Source: JABMQB01 sp963666575
GTDB taxonomy: Bacteria > Bacteroidota > Bacteroidia > Bacteroidales > Prolixibacteraceae
Assembly (NCBI GenBank): GCA_963666575.2
Contig: CAXXYG010000013.1
Location: 1-64,000 of the forward strand
DNA length: 64,000 bases
Reading direction: 5' to 3'
Shown: piece by piece, positions 48,585 through 57,812 of the stretch
Layout: each line of letters starts with the position of its first letter
Numbering within the stretch: the first letter of the stretch is position 1
The notes under the pieces: generated by a model
What the model saw: only the letters and a program-made list of their open reading frames with translations
Databases searched by the model: none
Told to the model about the DNA's origin: nothing
Position numbers and translations under genes: made by a program

Positions 48585-48617
48585 ACATTAATTCTCGAAC
48601 ATATTATTTTATCTATA

Positions 48618-50120
48618 GTGGAAGACAGAGTAGAATTAAGAAATATCTCAAAGTCATTTGGAGGGATTAATGCCTTAAAAAATGTCACATTCAAAACAAA
48701 ACCAGGCGAAATTCATGCGCTTGTTGGCGAAAATGGCGCAGGCAAATCAACCCTGATGAAGATTCTTTCAGGTGCCTATTCAAAAGATAACGGGCAACTG
48801 TTTATCGATGGGCAAGAAGTTAACATCAGGAATACACACGATAGTAAAAAGTTGGGAATTGGCATTATTTACCAAGAATTTTCGCTGGTACCCGAACTGT
48901 CAGTTGCCGAAAATATTTTCTTAAATCAAACCAATATTACCGGGTATTGGATTAAACGGTCAAAAATAAATCACAAGGCTGCTAAACTTATCGAAAGTAT
49001 TGGTTTTAAAATTGACCCAGCGGTTCAGGTTGATTCATTAAGTATTGCCGACCAACAAATTGTTGAAATCGCTAAAGCTTTATCTGAAAATGTTCAGGTG
49101 ATAATTCTCGATGAACCTTCAGCTGTATTAGGGTCCCAGGAAGTCCAAAAACTTTTCGACACATTAAAAAAACTTAAAAAAGAGGGTGTTGCCATTATAT
49201 ATATTTCTCATCACCTGAATGAAATTTTTCAGATTGCCGATCGAATAACTGTTTTAAAAGACGGAACTTCAAGTGAAAGTTTGCTCGCCAAAGCAACAGA
49301 TAAAGATTCGATAATTAAGCTTATGTTGGGTAGGCCGCTAGAAACCATGTTCCCCCGCCGGGATACAATTATTGGAGAAGAAATTTTAAAAGTTGATGGC
49401 CTCCATTTTGTTGACCAAAACAAAACTATTTCACTTTCAGTTAAAGCAGGCGAAATAGTAGGAATTGCAGGTTTGGTTGGCAGTGGCCGTAGCGAAACTG
49501 CCAGAGCAATTTTTGCTGCTGATAAACGAAAAAAAGGAACTGTATTTTTAAATGGGGAAAAAGTACCTCTCCGGTCGCCCCGCGAAGCTGTAAAAAAAGG
49601 AATAGGCATGGTTCCCGAAGACCGGAAACAGCATGGTGTAATACTTTCTCTGTCGGTACAAAAAAACATTAGTTTAACTAATTTACAAGCAATTGCCAAT
49701 CGATTTGGATTTATAAACGCCAAAAAAGAGAAAGAAAATATAAACAGCCTGATTCAAAAACTTACCATTAAAACTGAAAATGAAAATCAGGAAGTGGGGA
49801 CATTAAGTGGGGGGAATCAACAAAAAGTGGTTCTTGCCAAATGGCTAAACCGCGAATGTAGCGTATTGATAATTGATGAGCCTACACGTGGAGTTGATGT
49901 AGGGGCTAAAGTTGAAATTTATAACCTTATCAACGAACTTTCACAAAAAGGAGTTGCATTGTTGGTAATATCATCTGACACCTCCGAATTAATAGGAATC
50001 AGCGATCGAATATTGGTAATGCGCAAGGGGCTAATTCAGGGAGAATTGGAAAAAAAAGATTTTACCGAAGAAGCCATTTTACGTTTATCAATTGGTGCCA
50101 CAAAACAAAACTCTGCTTGA
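48618..50120 (+). CDS. Sugar ABC transporter ATP-binding protein (RbsA/XylG-like)
   Basis: 500 residues, start GTG 48618, two fused ATPase domains. First domain: Walker A ALVGENGAGKSTLMKIL, degenerate signature DSLSIADQQIVEIAK, Walker B VQVIILDEPSA. Second domain: P-loop variant GIAGLVGSGRSETARAI, signature GTLSGGNQQKVVLAKWL, Walker B SVLIIDEPTRGVDVGAK. This is the standard architecture of monosaccharide importers of the ribose class. 33 bp after the binding protein. Confidence 0.97.
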   Translation: MEDRVELRNISKSFGGINALKNVTFKTKPGEIHALVGENGAGKSTLMKILSGAYSKDNGQLFIDGQEVNIRNTHDSKKLGIGIIYQEFSLVPELSVAENIFLNQTNITGYWIKRSKINHKAAKLIESIGFKIDPAVQVDSLSIADQQIVEIAKALSENVQVIILDEPSAVLGSQEVQKLFDTLKKLKKEGVAIIYISHHLNEIFQIADRITVLKDGTSSESLLAKATDKDSIIKLMLGRPLETMFPRRDTIIGEEILKVDGLHFVDQNKTISLSVKAGEIVGIAGLVGSGRSETARAIFAADKRKKGTVFLNGEKVPLRSPREAVKKGIGMVPEDRKQHGVILSLSVQKNISLTNLQAIANRFGFINAKKEKENINSLIQKLTIKTENENQEVGTLSGGNQQKVVLAKWLNRECSVLIIDEPTRGVDVGAKVEIYNLINELSQKGVALLVISSDTSELIGISDRILVMRKGLIQGELEKKDFTEEAILRLSIGATKQNSA

Positions 50121-50156
50121 CAATTAATAGGATCTTAAAATTTTACATTAAAAAAA

Positions 50157-51113
50157 ATGAACCTGAAAATCAGCCTAAAAAAATATTTACAAATAATTAT
50201 TAAGTACAATACTGTATTTATATTCCTGGTAATGCTTTTGGTTTCGGCGCTTGTTTCGGATGTGTTTTTTACATCCAACAATCTGTTTAATCTGGTGAGG
50301 CAGGTAACACCGGTTGGTATTATAAGTATGGGAATGCTGCTGGTCATACTTACTGGCGGGATTGACCTTTCAGTAGGTTCAATTGTTGCAATGACGGGTG
50401 TACTGTGTGCCTTATTTTCACAAACTATGCCTTTGCCTGTGGCAATTATTGCTGCACTGGCAAGTGGATTACTTGTTGGCAGTGTTTCGGGTTATTTGGT
50501 TTCCATTCATAAAATAGCACCATTTATTGCTACCCTCGCGCTAATGTCGATTGTTAGAGGGCTTGGTTTTATGTTTTCAAAAGGCGCTCCAATCCTTGTC
50601 AGTGAAGAAGCTTCGGCATTAACCGATTTTGGAAGTGGTAGTTTTATTGGTATCCCATACCCTGCTCTTGTGCTGTTTGTAATTTTTATAGTCACTTCTG
50701 TTCTGTTAAAATATAATGTGTTTGGCCGGACCATTATAGCTATTGGAAGTAATGAAGAAGCTGTACGGTTATCAGGCATCAGTGTACCAGCTTTTAAGTA
50801 TAGTGTATATGCAATAGCCGGTGTGTTGTCGGCAGCAGCAGGAATTATTACCACTGCCCGAACATCAGTAGGCTCGCCCGTTATGGGAGTTGGAATGGAA
50901 TTGGATGTTATCGCAACGGTAGTAATAGGTGGCGCAAGTTTAAGCGGAGGAAAAGGTTCGGCTTTTAATACACTTTTAGGTGTTTTGATATTAGGAATGA
51001 TTGGTAACATTATGAACCTAATGAATATTCCGGCTTATTCACAACAAGTTATTAAAGGTTTAATTATCATTTTCGCCGTATTATTACAACGATTTCAAGC
51101 AAAAAGTAACTGA
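50157..51113 (+). CDS. Sugar ABC transporter permease (RbsC-like)
   Basis: 318 residues, about eight to ten hydrophobic segments (for example NTVFIFLVMLLVSALVSDVF, VAIIAALASGLLVGSVSGYL, YPALVLFVIFIVTSVLL). The family loop GGIDLSVGSIVAMTGVL and AIGSNEEAVRLSGI (EAA-like) are present, as is the C-terminal ATVVIGGASLSGGKGSAFNT. Forms the homodimeric channel with the ATPase encoded 36 bp upstream. Confidence 0.97.
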   Translation: MNLKISLKKYLQIIIKYNTVFIFLVMLLVSALVSDVFFTSNNLFNLVRQVTPVGIISMGMLLVILTGGIDLSVGSIVAMTGVLCALFSQTMPLPVAIIAALASGLLVGSVSGYLVSIHKIAPFIATLALMSIVRGLGFMFSKGAPILVSEEASALTDFGSGSFIGIPYPALVLFVIFIVTSVLLKYNVFGRTIIAIGSNEEAVRLSGISVPAFKYSVYAIAGVLSAAAGIITTARTSVGSPVMGVGMELDVIATVVIGGASLSGGKGSAFNTLLGVLILGMIGNIMNLMNIPAYSQQVIKGLIIIFAVLLQRFQAKSN

Positions 51114-51118
51114 TTCAT

Positions 51119-52606
51119 ATGCAAGACATTAAATTTTTAAATACAGAAAACCTATCTCTACTTCCAAATGAAGTAAAAATTCCAGACTATAATCGTTCAA
51201 AAATCCAGACGGGTATTGTACATATTGGAGTTGGCGGTTTTTTTAGGGCTCACTGTGCATTTTATACCGATAAGGTTTTGCATAAAAATACAACCAATTG
51301 GGGTATTTGTGGTATGGGTTTATTGCCAAACGACCGTAAAATAATTGATACCCTCAACCGCCAGGATGGTTTATATACATTAATGTCAACTCAATCAGAT
51401 GGGGTGTTATCCGCAAGAGTAATCGGTTCGATGATCGATTTTGTTTTTGCACCCGAAAATCCTCAAATAGCCATCAAAAAAATGGCCGATCCCGCAGTTA
51501 AAATTATAACACTTACAATTACCGAAGGAGGTTATAATTTTAATGAAGCTACCAAAGAATTTCAGATCGAAGATCCCACAATTCAATGGGACCTGAATAA
51601 TCCCCAGCATCCTAAAACGGTTTTTGGATACCTTACCCAGGCGCTAAAAAAGCGCAGGGACAATAACATTCCGGGGCTTACCCTTCAATCGTGCGATAAC
51701 ATACAAAAAAATGGTGCTGTATTAAAAAAAATGCTTCTATCGTTTGTAAAAAAAGCACAGCCCGATTTAATCGATTGGATTAACCAGAATGTTACTTTTC
51801 CAAATAGTATGGTCGACAGGATTACCCCTGTTACCAAACCTTCGGACATAAAAAAACTCAAATCGGAGTTTGAAATTGATGACGGATGGCCGGTTGTTTG
51901 TGAGCCATTTATCCAATGGATTATTGAAGATGATTTTGCAAATGGAAGGCCTGAGTGGGAATCGGTAGGTGCCCAATTTGTTCAGGATGTTGGTCCCTAC
52001 GAAAAAATGAAAATTCGATTGCTCAATGCCGGGCATTCTTTACTGGGATTTTTAGGTACATTATACGGCTGCAAAACAATTGATGAAACTATTGAACTTC
52101 CGATGTTTCGGTCTTTCCTTCGTGAATTTATGGATAAAGAAGTAACACCTGTTTTAGGCAACATTAAAGGAATAAATATTGAAGCCTATAAAGATACCCT
52201 GATTCAACGATTTGGAAATAAATACATTAAAGATGAGCTTTCGAGGATCTGCCTGGAAAGTTCAGCTAAAATACCAACATTTTTATTGCCTACCATAAAA
52301 GAACAGTTAGTTAATGGAGGATCCATACATAGAGGCACCCTGGTTGTGGCAGCCTGGTGCCGTTACCTGGAGGTGGCTGGCACTCCGGGATACAATTACA
52401 CCATAGATGATAAAATGGCGACTACTCTTCAAACTGAAGCCAGAGCTTCCATGAGCAACGATCCAATGGCATTTTTAAAAATCAGGCCAATTTTTGGCGA
52501 TTTGGTAAATTCCAAACAGTTTGTTGAAACCTACCTTCACCTTATTGATACTATCCGGCGAAGTGGAATAAAAAAAACAATCGAGGAATTACAAATGAGC
52601 CAATAA
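51119..52606 (+). CDS. Mannitol dehydrogenase family (polyol/uronate) oxidoreductase
   Basis: 495 residues of the long-chain mannitol dehydrogenase family. NAD-binding start GIVHIGVGGFFRAHCAFYTD, and the catalytic motif KIRLLNAGHSLLGFLGTLYG (Lys, Asn and His conserved in the family). Members oxidise mannitol, arabinitol or altritol, or reduce fructuronate/tagaturonate. The transporter and a second dehydrogenase next to it favour polyol or sugar catabolism, and the exact substrate cannot be read from sequence. Start at ATG 51119, only 5 bp after the permease stop. Confidence 0.92.
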   Translation: MQDIKFLNTENLSLLPNEVKIPDYNRSKIQTGIVHIGVGGFFRAHCAFYTDKVLHKNTTNWGICGMGLLPNDRKIIDTLNRQDGLYTLMSTQSDGVLSARVIGSMIDFVFAPENPQIAIKKMADPAVKIITLTITEGGYNFNEATKEFQIEDPTIQWDLNNPQHPKTVFGYLTQALKKRRDNNIPGLTLQSCDNIQKNGAVLKKMLLSFVKKAQPDLIDWINQNVTFPNSMVDRITPVTKPSDIKKLKSEFEIDDGWPVVCEPFIQWIIEDDFANGRPEWESVGAQFVQDVGPYEKMKIRLLNAGHSLLGFLGTLYGCKTIDETIELPMFRSFLREFMDKEVTPVLGNIKGINIEAYKDTLIQRFGNKYIKDELSRICLESSAKIPTFLLPTIKEQLVNGGSIHRGTLVVAAWCRYLEVAGTPGYNYTIDDKMATTLQTEARASMSNDPMAFLKIRPIFGDLVNSKQFVETYLHLIDTIRRSGIKKTIEELQMSQ

Positions 52607-52635
52607 TTCATTTTTTTTACAAAAACAAATAAAAC

Positions 52636-53658
52636 ATGCGACAAGCACTTTTGCTAAAACCGGGAGAAATTAAGTTTCGGGAAGTACCGGAGCCAGGCCA
52701 ACTTAAAAAAAATGAAATTTTATTACGGATAAAAAAAATTGGCATCTGTGGTTCCGACATTCATGTATACCATGGCAAACATCCTGCTACACCCTACCCC
52801 GTGGTTCAGGGGCACGAATATTCAGGAATCGTTGAAGCTGTTGGGAAATCAGTTCAAAATGTATCTCCGGGTGAAAAGGCAACTGCCCGGCCGCAGTTGG
52901 TTTGTGGGATTTGTGGACCATGCAAAAAAGGGCAATACAATGCCTGCCAGGAATTAAAAGTTCAGGGATTTCAAGCCCCGGGAGTCGCACAAGACCTGTT
53001 TATTATTCCTGAAGACAGAATAGTACCATTCCCCGATACTATGACCATGGAACAGGGAGCCCTAATTGAACCGGCAGCGGTAGGTGCTCATTCCACCAAC
53101 CGTGCTTCCAACCTAAAAGGGAAAAATGTTGTTGTATCGGGTGCCGGAACAATTGGAAATTTAGTGGCCCAATTTGCCAAAACCAGGGGAGCAAAAAAAA
53201 TACTTATTACCGATGTGAGTGATTACCGGTTGAATATAGCTAAACAATGTGGAATAGAAGGTAACCTGAATATTGCCAAAACACCATTTGATACTGGCGT
53301 TACATCTTTTTTTGGTGACGAAGGATTTCAGGTAGGTTTTGAGGCTGCGGGTGTTCAGGATTCGCTGGATGTTTTAATGAAACACGTCGAAAAAGGAGGA
53401 GATATTGTAATACTTGGAGTTTATGCAAAAAATCCGGTAATAAATATGTTTTATTTAGGCGAACACGAGCTAAATGTGTTTGGTTCGATGATGTACCGCC
53501 ACGAAGACTATTTATCAGCAGTTGAGATGATTTCAGCCGGTAAAATAAAAACTGCCCCACTTCTGACAAAATCTTTTCCGTTTGAAAAATACACCGAAGC
53601 ATATGATTTTATCGAAAAACAAGGCGATAAATCCATAAAAATTATGATTGACCTTTAA
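52636..53658 (+). CDS. Zinc-dependent medium-chain alcohol/polyol dehydrogenase
   Basis: 340 residues. Catalytic zinc: Cys in IGICGSDIHVYHG and GHEYSGIVEAVG. Structural zinc: Cys set in RPQLVCGICGPCKKGQYNAC. Rossmann motif VVSGAGTIGNLVAQFAKTRG. It resembles sorbitol/xylitol/idonate/threonine dehydrogenases. With the mannitol-type dehydrogenase before it (29-bp gap) it likely oxidises the imported polyol or its product. Last gene of the operon. Confidence 0.92.
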   Translation: MRQALLLKPGEIKFREVPEPGQLKKNEILLRIKKIGICGSDIHVYHGKHPATPYPVVQGHEYSGIVEAVGKSVQNVSPGEKATARPQLVCGICGPCKKGQYNACQELKVQGFQAPGVAQDLFIIPEDRIVPFPDTMTMEQGALIEPAAVGAHSTNRASNLKGKNVVVSGAGTIGNLVAQFAKTRGAKKILITDVSDYRLNIAKQCGIEGNLNIAKTPFDTGVTSFFGDEGFQVGFEAAGVQDSLDVLMKHVEKGGDIVILGVYAKNPVINMFYLGEHELNVFGSMMYRHEDYLSAVEMISAGKIKTAPLLTKSFPFEKYTEAYDFIEKQGDKSIKIMIDL

Positions 53659-53753
53659 ATCGTCATTAAATAATAATTATTGTAATTACCTGATCAAAAA
53701 ATAATTCCTCCAATTTTGTATCTTAGTCATCACTAACTTCAAAATTAGCTACC

Positions 53754-54614
53754 ATGAAAAACATTAAACTCACAGGAATAAGTATCATTTGCCTATTTTT
53801 ATCAACCTTCCTTTTTGCCCAGAATCAGGAATCGGTACCTGTAACTCTTAAAAATATTTCAGGGAACCTGTATGAAATTATGGGTGGAAGAGGTGCCAAT
53901 GGAGGAGCTTTCATTGGCGAAAATGGTGTTTTAGTGATCGATTCAAAAATGGATGAGATTTCAGTAAAACAAACCATTGATGCTATTCAGAAAATAACAG
54001 ACAAACCAATTAAATACCTCGTTAATACCCACAGCGATGGCGACCATATTATGGGCAACAGGTGGTTTCCAAAAACCGTAACTTTTGTGGCTCACGAAAA
54101 TTGCCGCAGTGATTTTTTTAAAGAAAACTTTGGAAGGGCCTCTGACTGGGGCGAACCTGAATTTTTCCCTTTTGTACCCTCCCTTACCTTTATAAATAAC
54201 ATGGATATATGGATGGGAAATACAAAAGTGGAGCTGCATTATTTTGGGGTTGGCCATACCACCGGCGATTGTGTGGTTTATTTCCCTGATGAAAAAGTGG
54301 CTTTTATTGGCGACCAGTTTTTTAGCGGCCGCCCTCAATTAATCCATTCCAATAAAAATGGCAACTCATTTGAGCATGTTAAAACCCTCACAAAAATGCT
54401 GGAAACTCTCGATGCTGAAAAATTCAGTAGCGGTCATGCTGATATTATTGGAAGGCAGGAAATAAAAGAACACATTCAAACCACCGTAAAACGCCAGCAA
54501 AAGGTTCAGGAATTAATAGCCAAAAATAAAACGCAGGAAGAAGTTATTGCTGAATTCTCTGAAGTTGAAACCAGATTGATAACTTCAATTTTTAATGAAA
54601 TTAGTTCAAAGTAA
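53754..54614 (+). CDS. Secreted MBL-fold metallo-hydrolase
   Basis: 286 residues with signal peptide (MKNIKLTGISIICLFLSTFL, then FAQNQ). Metallo-beta-lactamase fold: AFIGENGVLVIDSKMDEIS, the metal motif VNTHSDGDHIMGN, VGHTTGDCVVYFPDEKVAFI with GDQFF, and SSGHADIIG. The motif is H-x-D-x-D-H rather than the usual H-x-H-x-D-H. The substrate is unknown; SoxH-like and other periplasmic hydrolases are the nearest in look. Followed by a GNAT gene after 15 bp. Confidence 0.88.
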   Translation: MKNIKLTGISIICLFLSTFLFAQNQESVPVTLKNISGNLYEIMGGRGANGGAFIGENGVLVIDSKMDEISVKQTIDAIQKITDKPIKYLVNTHSDGDHIMGNRWFPKTVTFVAHENCRSDFFKENFGRASDWGEPEFFPFVPSLTFINNMDIWMGNTKVELHYFGVGHTTGDCVVYFPDEKVAFIGDQFFSGRPQLIHSNKNGNSFEHVKTLTKMLETLDAEKFSSGHADIIGRQEIKEHIQTTVKRQQKVQELIAKNKTQEEVIAEFSEVETRLITSIFNEISSK

Positions 54615-54629
54615 CGTTCATTATAACGT

Positions 54630-55082
54630 ATGAATATACATATTAAGCGTGTTACTCCTAACGATCCTGAATTTGTGTCACTGATTGATTTGCTCAACCT
54701 TGAACTGTGGGAACGAAATCCAGGTCGTCAGCAAGAGTATGTCGCTCATAACATTTTAGCACCCGACAACCGGGCACTGGTATTAACGGCTAATAACGTA
54801 CCTGTTGCCAGTGGGGCTTTCCGGAATCTTGGGGGAAATACAGCTGAAATAAAACGGATGTTTGTTAAAAAGGAATACCGGGGAAAAGGCATCAGTAAAT
54901 TAGTTTTATTGGAGCTGGAAACCTGGGCAAAAGAGGAAGGCATCACCTCCACCCTGCTCGAAACAGGGCTTAATCACCCCGAGGCAATTGGACTCTATAA
55001 AAAATCGGGTTACCAGAGAATTAAAAATTATGGCCCCTACTCAGATATGCCCGAAAGTATCTGTATGGGAAAGGAGTTTTAA
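54630..55082 (+). CDS. GNAT family N-acetyltransferase
   Basis: 150 residues. Acetyl-CoA pyrophosphate loop in VKKEYRGKGISKLVLLELE, preceded by the strand NTAEIKRMF and followed by LLETGLNHPEAIGLYKKSGY, the usual motif B. It acetylates an unknown amine. It probably shares a transcript with the MBL gene. Confidence 0.88.
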   Translation: MNIHIKRVTPNDPEFVSLIDLLNLELWERNPGRQQEYVAHNILAPDNRALVLTANNVPVASGAFRNLGGNTAEIKRMFVKKEYRGKGISKLVLLELETWAKEEGITSTLLETGLNHPEAIGLYKKSGYQRIKNYGPYSDMPESICMGKEF

Positions 55083-55104
55083 TTGGTGATTTGTGATTTT
55101 AATG

Positions 55105-55192
55105 TGCTTACGCCCCTTCAGTACTAATGGTTGAGGTTGTCCTTGCACATAGGGCAATGCCCGATGTGGTTGCTTGTGCCCTTTCAGGGCAA
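55105..55192. repeat. GC-rich palindromic intergenic element
   Basis: It contains a nearly perfect palindrome at 55146-55168 (arms CACAT/ATGTG and GGGCA/TGCCC) and a second small hairpin, GCCCT-TTC-AGGGC, at 55178-55190. The wording (gccctttcagggc, agggcaatgccc) is a familiar dispersed intergenic element in Bacteroidota. A related element lies on the other side of the DUF1080 gene. Confidence 0.55.
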
Positions 55193-55204
55193 ATAACAAA
55201 GAAC

Positions 55205-56068
55205 CTATTGAAAATACAATGAATACACATCAGGTAAAGTTTCCAATTGCCGAATTTTTATATCCTTATAAAACACTTCGGCAGCTTCGCTTTGTAATTG
55301 AATTTTACCTTTTACCAAAGGCACTTTTTTGCCTTCAGAAACATACCTTGAATTTTGTAAAATCATAACAACACGGCCATTGACAATGTGCAAACTTTTA
55401 CCTTCAAAACATATTAATTCCAGTGTATTCCATTCACCGGGTTTATTTTCATAATTAGCGCTACGCAGACAAAATCCCTGAATGGTTTCCCCTGTTCCTA
55501 AAGGGATAAAAGATTGGCTTTTGTGTGCCACAGGATTCATAATATATTCGGGAATAAATGCTTTTATATCGATGGCAGAATTTGCCTGGCTCCAAAAATC
55601 TCCCATATGGCCTTCCATAATCTGGAATTCCTGCGACAACATCCACGACCGCCAGTGTTCAGCACCCAAAGGGCCTATTGAATGATACAAAATACCCGAA
55701 TCTTTTAATAAGTTTTTACGGGGTTCCCATTTTTTATCGCCCCATTTTACCTGTAAACTAAAGTGGTAATTGGCATATTCTTCTTTTGTAAATACACACC
55801 CATATACTTCGCCACTCACTTTTAATACAGGCTCATTTTCCTCTTCAATAACGGTAAAAACATTTAATTTATCGTTGTTTAGCCCCATTGGCGGGATGTC
55901 ATTCCCATCACTGTCCTTTGGCACTCGGCCATCATACCCAATTTTATGTTGGTAACTGAGGTATTTATCCCATTGAGTTAGGTCCTTATCTAATAAGTTT
56001 GTCCATTGGGGTTCATCTTTACATGAAAACACCGCTATTAAGGCTATAAGCAGAAGTAAGTTTCGCAT
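55205..56068 (-). CDS. DUF1080 (3-keto-disaccharide hydrolase domain) lipoprotein
   Basis: 287 residues with lipoprotein signal (MRNLLLLIALIAVFSCKDE, lipobox FSC). DUF1080 concanavalin-like pattern: WTNLLDKDLTQWDKYLSYQH, YANYHFSLQVKWGDKKWEPR, SGILYHSIGPLGAEHWRSWM, SQEFQIMEGHMGDFWSQANS, WNTLELICFEGKSLHIVNGR. Some DUF1080 proteins hydrolyse 3-keto-glycosides made by Gfo/Idh-type oxidoreductases. A candidate partner oxidoreductase is in the PUL at 23127-24644. The gene is alone and flanked on both sides by palindromic intergenic elements. Confidence 0.9.
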   Translation of the reverse strand: MRNLLLLIALIAVFSCKDEPQWTNLLDKDLTQWDKYLSYQHKIGYDGRVPKDSDGNDIPPMGLNNDKLNVFTVIEEENEPVLKVSGEVYGCVFTKEEYANYHFSLQVKWGDKKWEPRKNLLKDSGILYHSIGPLGAEHWRSWMLSQEFQIMEGHMGDFWSQANSAIDIKAFIPEYIMNPVAHKSQSFIPLGTGETIQGFCLRSANYENKPGEWNTLELICFEGKSLHIVNGRVVMILQNSRYVSEGKKVPLVKGKIQLQSEAAEVFYKDIKIRQLETLPDVYSLYFQ

Positions 56069-56118
56069 AGGTTTAGATTTTGATACTAAAGTAATGAATC
56101 TTTCCCGAAGTTTATGCT

Positions 56119-56215
56119 TATACCCCTACAGGGTTGGTGTTCCGTTTAAAATCAGCAACCTTGGTTAGGCTAAAAGCCTAATCGCATTAACATCGTGCCA
56201 CGTCCGGTGTTGAAT
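56119..56215. repeat. Palindromic intergenic element
   Basis: It holds CCCCTACAGGG and a perfect hairpin TTAGGCT-AAA-AGCCTAA at 56165-56181. Same style as the element at 55105-55192. It lies between the start of the DUF1080 gene and the end of the FNR-type reductase gene. Confidence 0.5.
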
Positions 56216-56219
56216 TAAT

Positions 56220-56873
56220 TTAAAAAAACACCTCCGACCTTATATTTTTTACGGGGACTCCGGCATCTTCCAATAAATCGGATACATCATTAATCATTTT
56301 TGCATTACCACACAAATAATATATTTTATCCATTGCGATAGGTTGTTGAAATAAAAAATCGGTTACACGCCCTTTGAATTGCCCGGAAGTTTCACGTGAT
56401 GTACAAAGGGTGTACTTTTGTGGAGGGAAATAAGTACTATTTCCTGCATCTTTTTTATTACGTACACCATGAAGAAGTTGGTAATTAAGAGTTGAAATTG
56501 ATTTTACAAAACTCTGGAAAGGAGAAATGCCGGTGCCAGTAGCAATAAAAACAAATTCCTTCTTAAGAATTTCATCTTCCCTCAAAACAAAAAATCCAAA
56601 TGGCCCTTCCACTTCAATAAAATCTCCTTTATTAATACTTTTAAGCTTCGAAGAAAAGTTACCACCTTCCACTTCTTTTACCAGTACTTCCAAATAGGGA
56701 CTATTTTCTGCACTGGCAATGGAATATTCACGGCTCTCAGCCGATTCAGGAAAAGAAAGTACAAGGTACTGCCCCGACTTAAATTTAAATCCCTTTCGTT
56801 CGAACCGGATGTAAAATAGTGATTCAGTATAAAAATGTACTTCCAGAACTGAAGTTTGAAATTTTGCCATCAT
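56220..56873 (-). CDS. FAD/NAD(P)-binding ferredoxin-NADP reductase-like oxidoreductase
   Basis: 217 residues, start ATG 56873 (or the adjacent Met). FAD motif SAESREYSIAS (RxYS), pyridine nucleotide loop FVFIATGTGISPFQSFVKSI, and C-terminal YYLCGNAKMINDVSDLL plus the aromatic end. Shorter than typical FNR (about 250), lacking extra domains such as 2Fe-2S. It transfers electrons between NAD(P)H and an unidentified partner. It lies 38 bp after lipA on the same strand; LipA needs reduced electron donors, so a link is possible but unproven. Confidence 0.88.
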   Translation of the reverse strand: MMAKFQTSVLEVHFYTESLFYIRFERKGFKFKSGQYLVLSFPESAESREYSIASAENSPYLEVLVKEVEGGNFSSKLKSINKGDFIEVEGPFGFFVLREDEILKKEFVFIATGTGISPFQSFVKSISTLNYQLLHGVRNKKDAGNSTYFPPQKYTLCTSRETSGQFKGRVTDFLFQQPIAMDKIYYLCGNAKMINDVSDLLEDAGVPVKNIRSEVFF

Positions 56874-56911
56874 TCAAATATCATCAATCAAAAATTGCAA
56901 ATCACAAATCA

Positions 56912-57802
56912 TCATGCATTTACATGCTTTTCGGCATGGTACGACGAACGCACCAGGGCATGGCTTTCAACAAACGAAAAACCAAGTTTAAAACCTTCAA
57001 TTTTATAAAACTCAAATTCTTCAGGACGAATATATTCTTCGACTTTTAGTAGGTGAGGATTTGGCTGAAGGTATTGCCCAATTGTCACCACTTTTACATT
57101 CACATTCCTTAAATCGGTAAGTGTTTGTAAAACTTCCTCCTTTTTTTCTCCCAATCCAAGCATAATGCCTGATTTGGCAACGGTCCCCGAACCGGCTATG
57201 TATTCAAGCACTTTTAAACTCCTTCGGTACCTGGCATGGCTGCGAACCAGCGGAGTTAACCTTTCAACGGTTTCAACATTGTGCGATATAACTTCGGGGC
57301 CTGCATCAATCACTTTTTGTATCGATTCAGTTTCACCATTAAAATCAGGAATTAATGATTCAGTGGTGGTGTTTGGATTTAGTAGTTTAATCTGCCTGAT
57401 AGTTTCAGCCCAAAAAGATGAACCGCCATCATCAAGGTCATCCCGGTCGACCGATGTGATGACACAATGTTTTAAGTTCAATAACTGGATTGTTTTAGCG
57501 AGTTTTAGAGGTTCTTCCCAATTGACCGGATCAGGAATTAAATTGGGTACTGAACAAAACCTGCAATTACGTGTACACTTGTTCCCCAATATCATAAAAC
57601 TAGCTGTTCCTGCATTCCAGCATTCTCCCCTATTCGGGCAATTACCACTGGTACAAATTGTATGAAGTCCGTTATCTTTTATAAGATTTTTAACTGTTAT
57701 AAAATTTTTACCCTTTGGCATCTGTGCTTTCATCCATCGGGGCAACCGCTTTGTTGGTTTTAACTGGTTTATATCAATTTTAAAATCTAATTTTTCCTCC
57801 AT
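56912..57802 (-). CDS. lipA: Lipoyl synthase (radical SAM)
   Basis: 296 residues from ATG 57802 (MEEKLDFKIDINQLKPTKRL). The frame is open upstream to 57859, but that would overlap the mevalonate kinase gene. Auxiliary cluster cysteines in HTICTSGNCPNRGECWNAGT and the radical-SAM CX3CX2C in NKCTRNCRFCSVPN. Also VDRDDLDDGGSSFWAETIRQ and the C-terminal SSY motif in LVRSSYHAEK. It inserts sulfur into octanoyl groups of lipoyl domains. It is placed 10 bp after the mevalonate kinase gene, so it is probably co-transcribed with the isoprenoid operon. Confidence 0.96.
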   Translation of the reverse strand: MEEKLDFKIDINQLKPTKRLPRWMKAQMPKGKNFITVKNLIKDNGLHTICTSGNCPNRGECWNAGTASFMILGNKCTRNCRFCSVPNLIPDPVNWEEPLKLAKTIQLLNLKHCVITSVDRDDLDDGGSSFWAETIRQIKLLNPNTTTESLIPDFNGETESIQKVIDAGPEVISHNVETVERLTPLVRSHARYRRSLKVLEYIAGSGTVAKSGIMLGLGEKKEEVLQTLTDLRNVNVKVVTIGQYLQPNPHLLKVEEYIRPEEFEFYKIEGFKLGFSFVESHALVRSSYHAEKHVNA

Positions 57803-57812
57803 GACTATTTCT

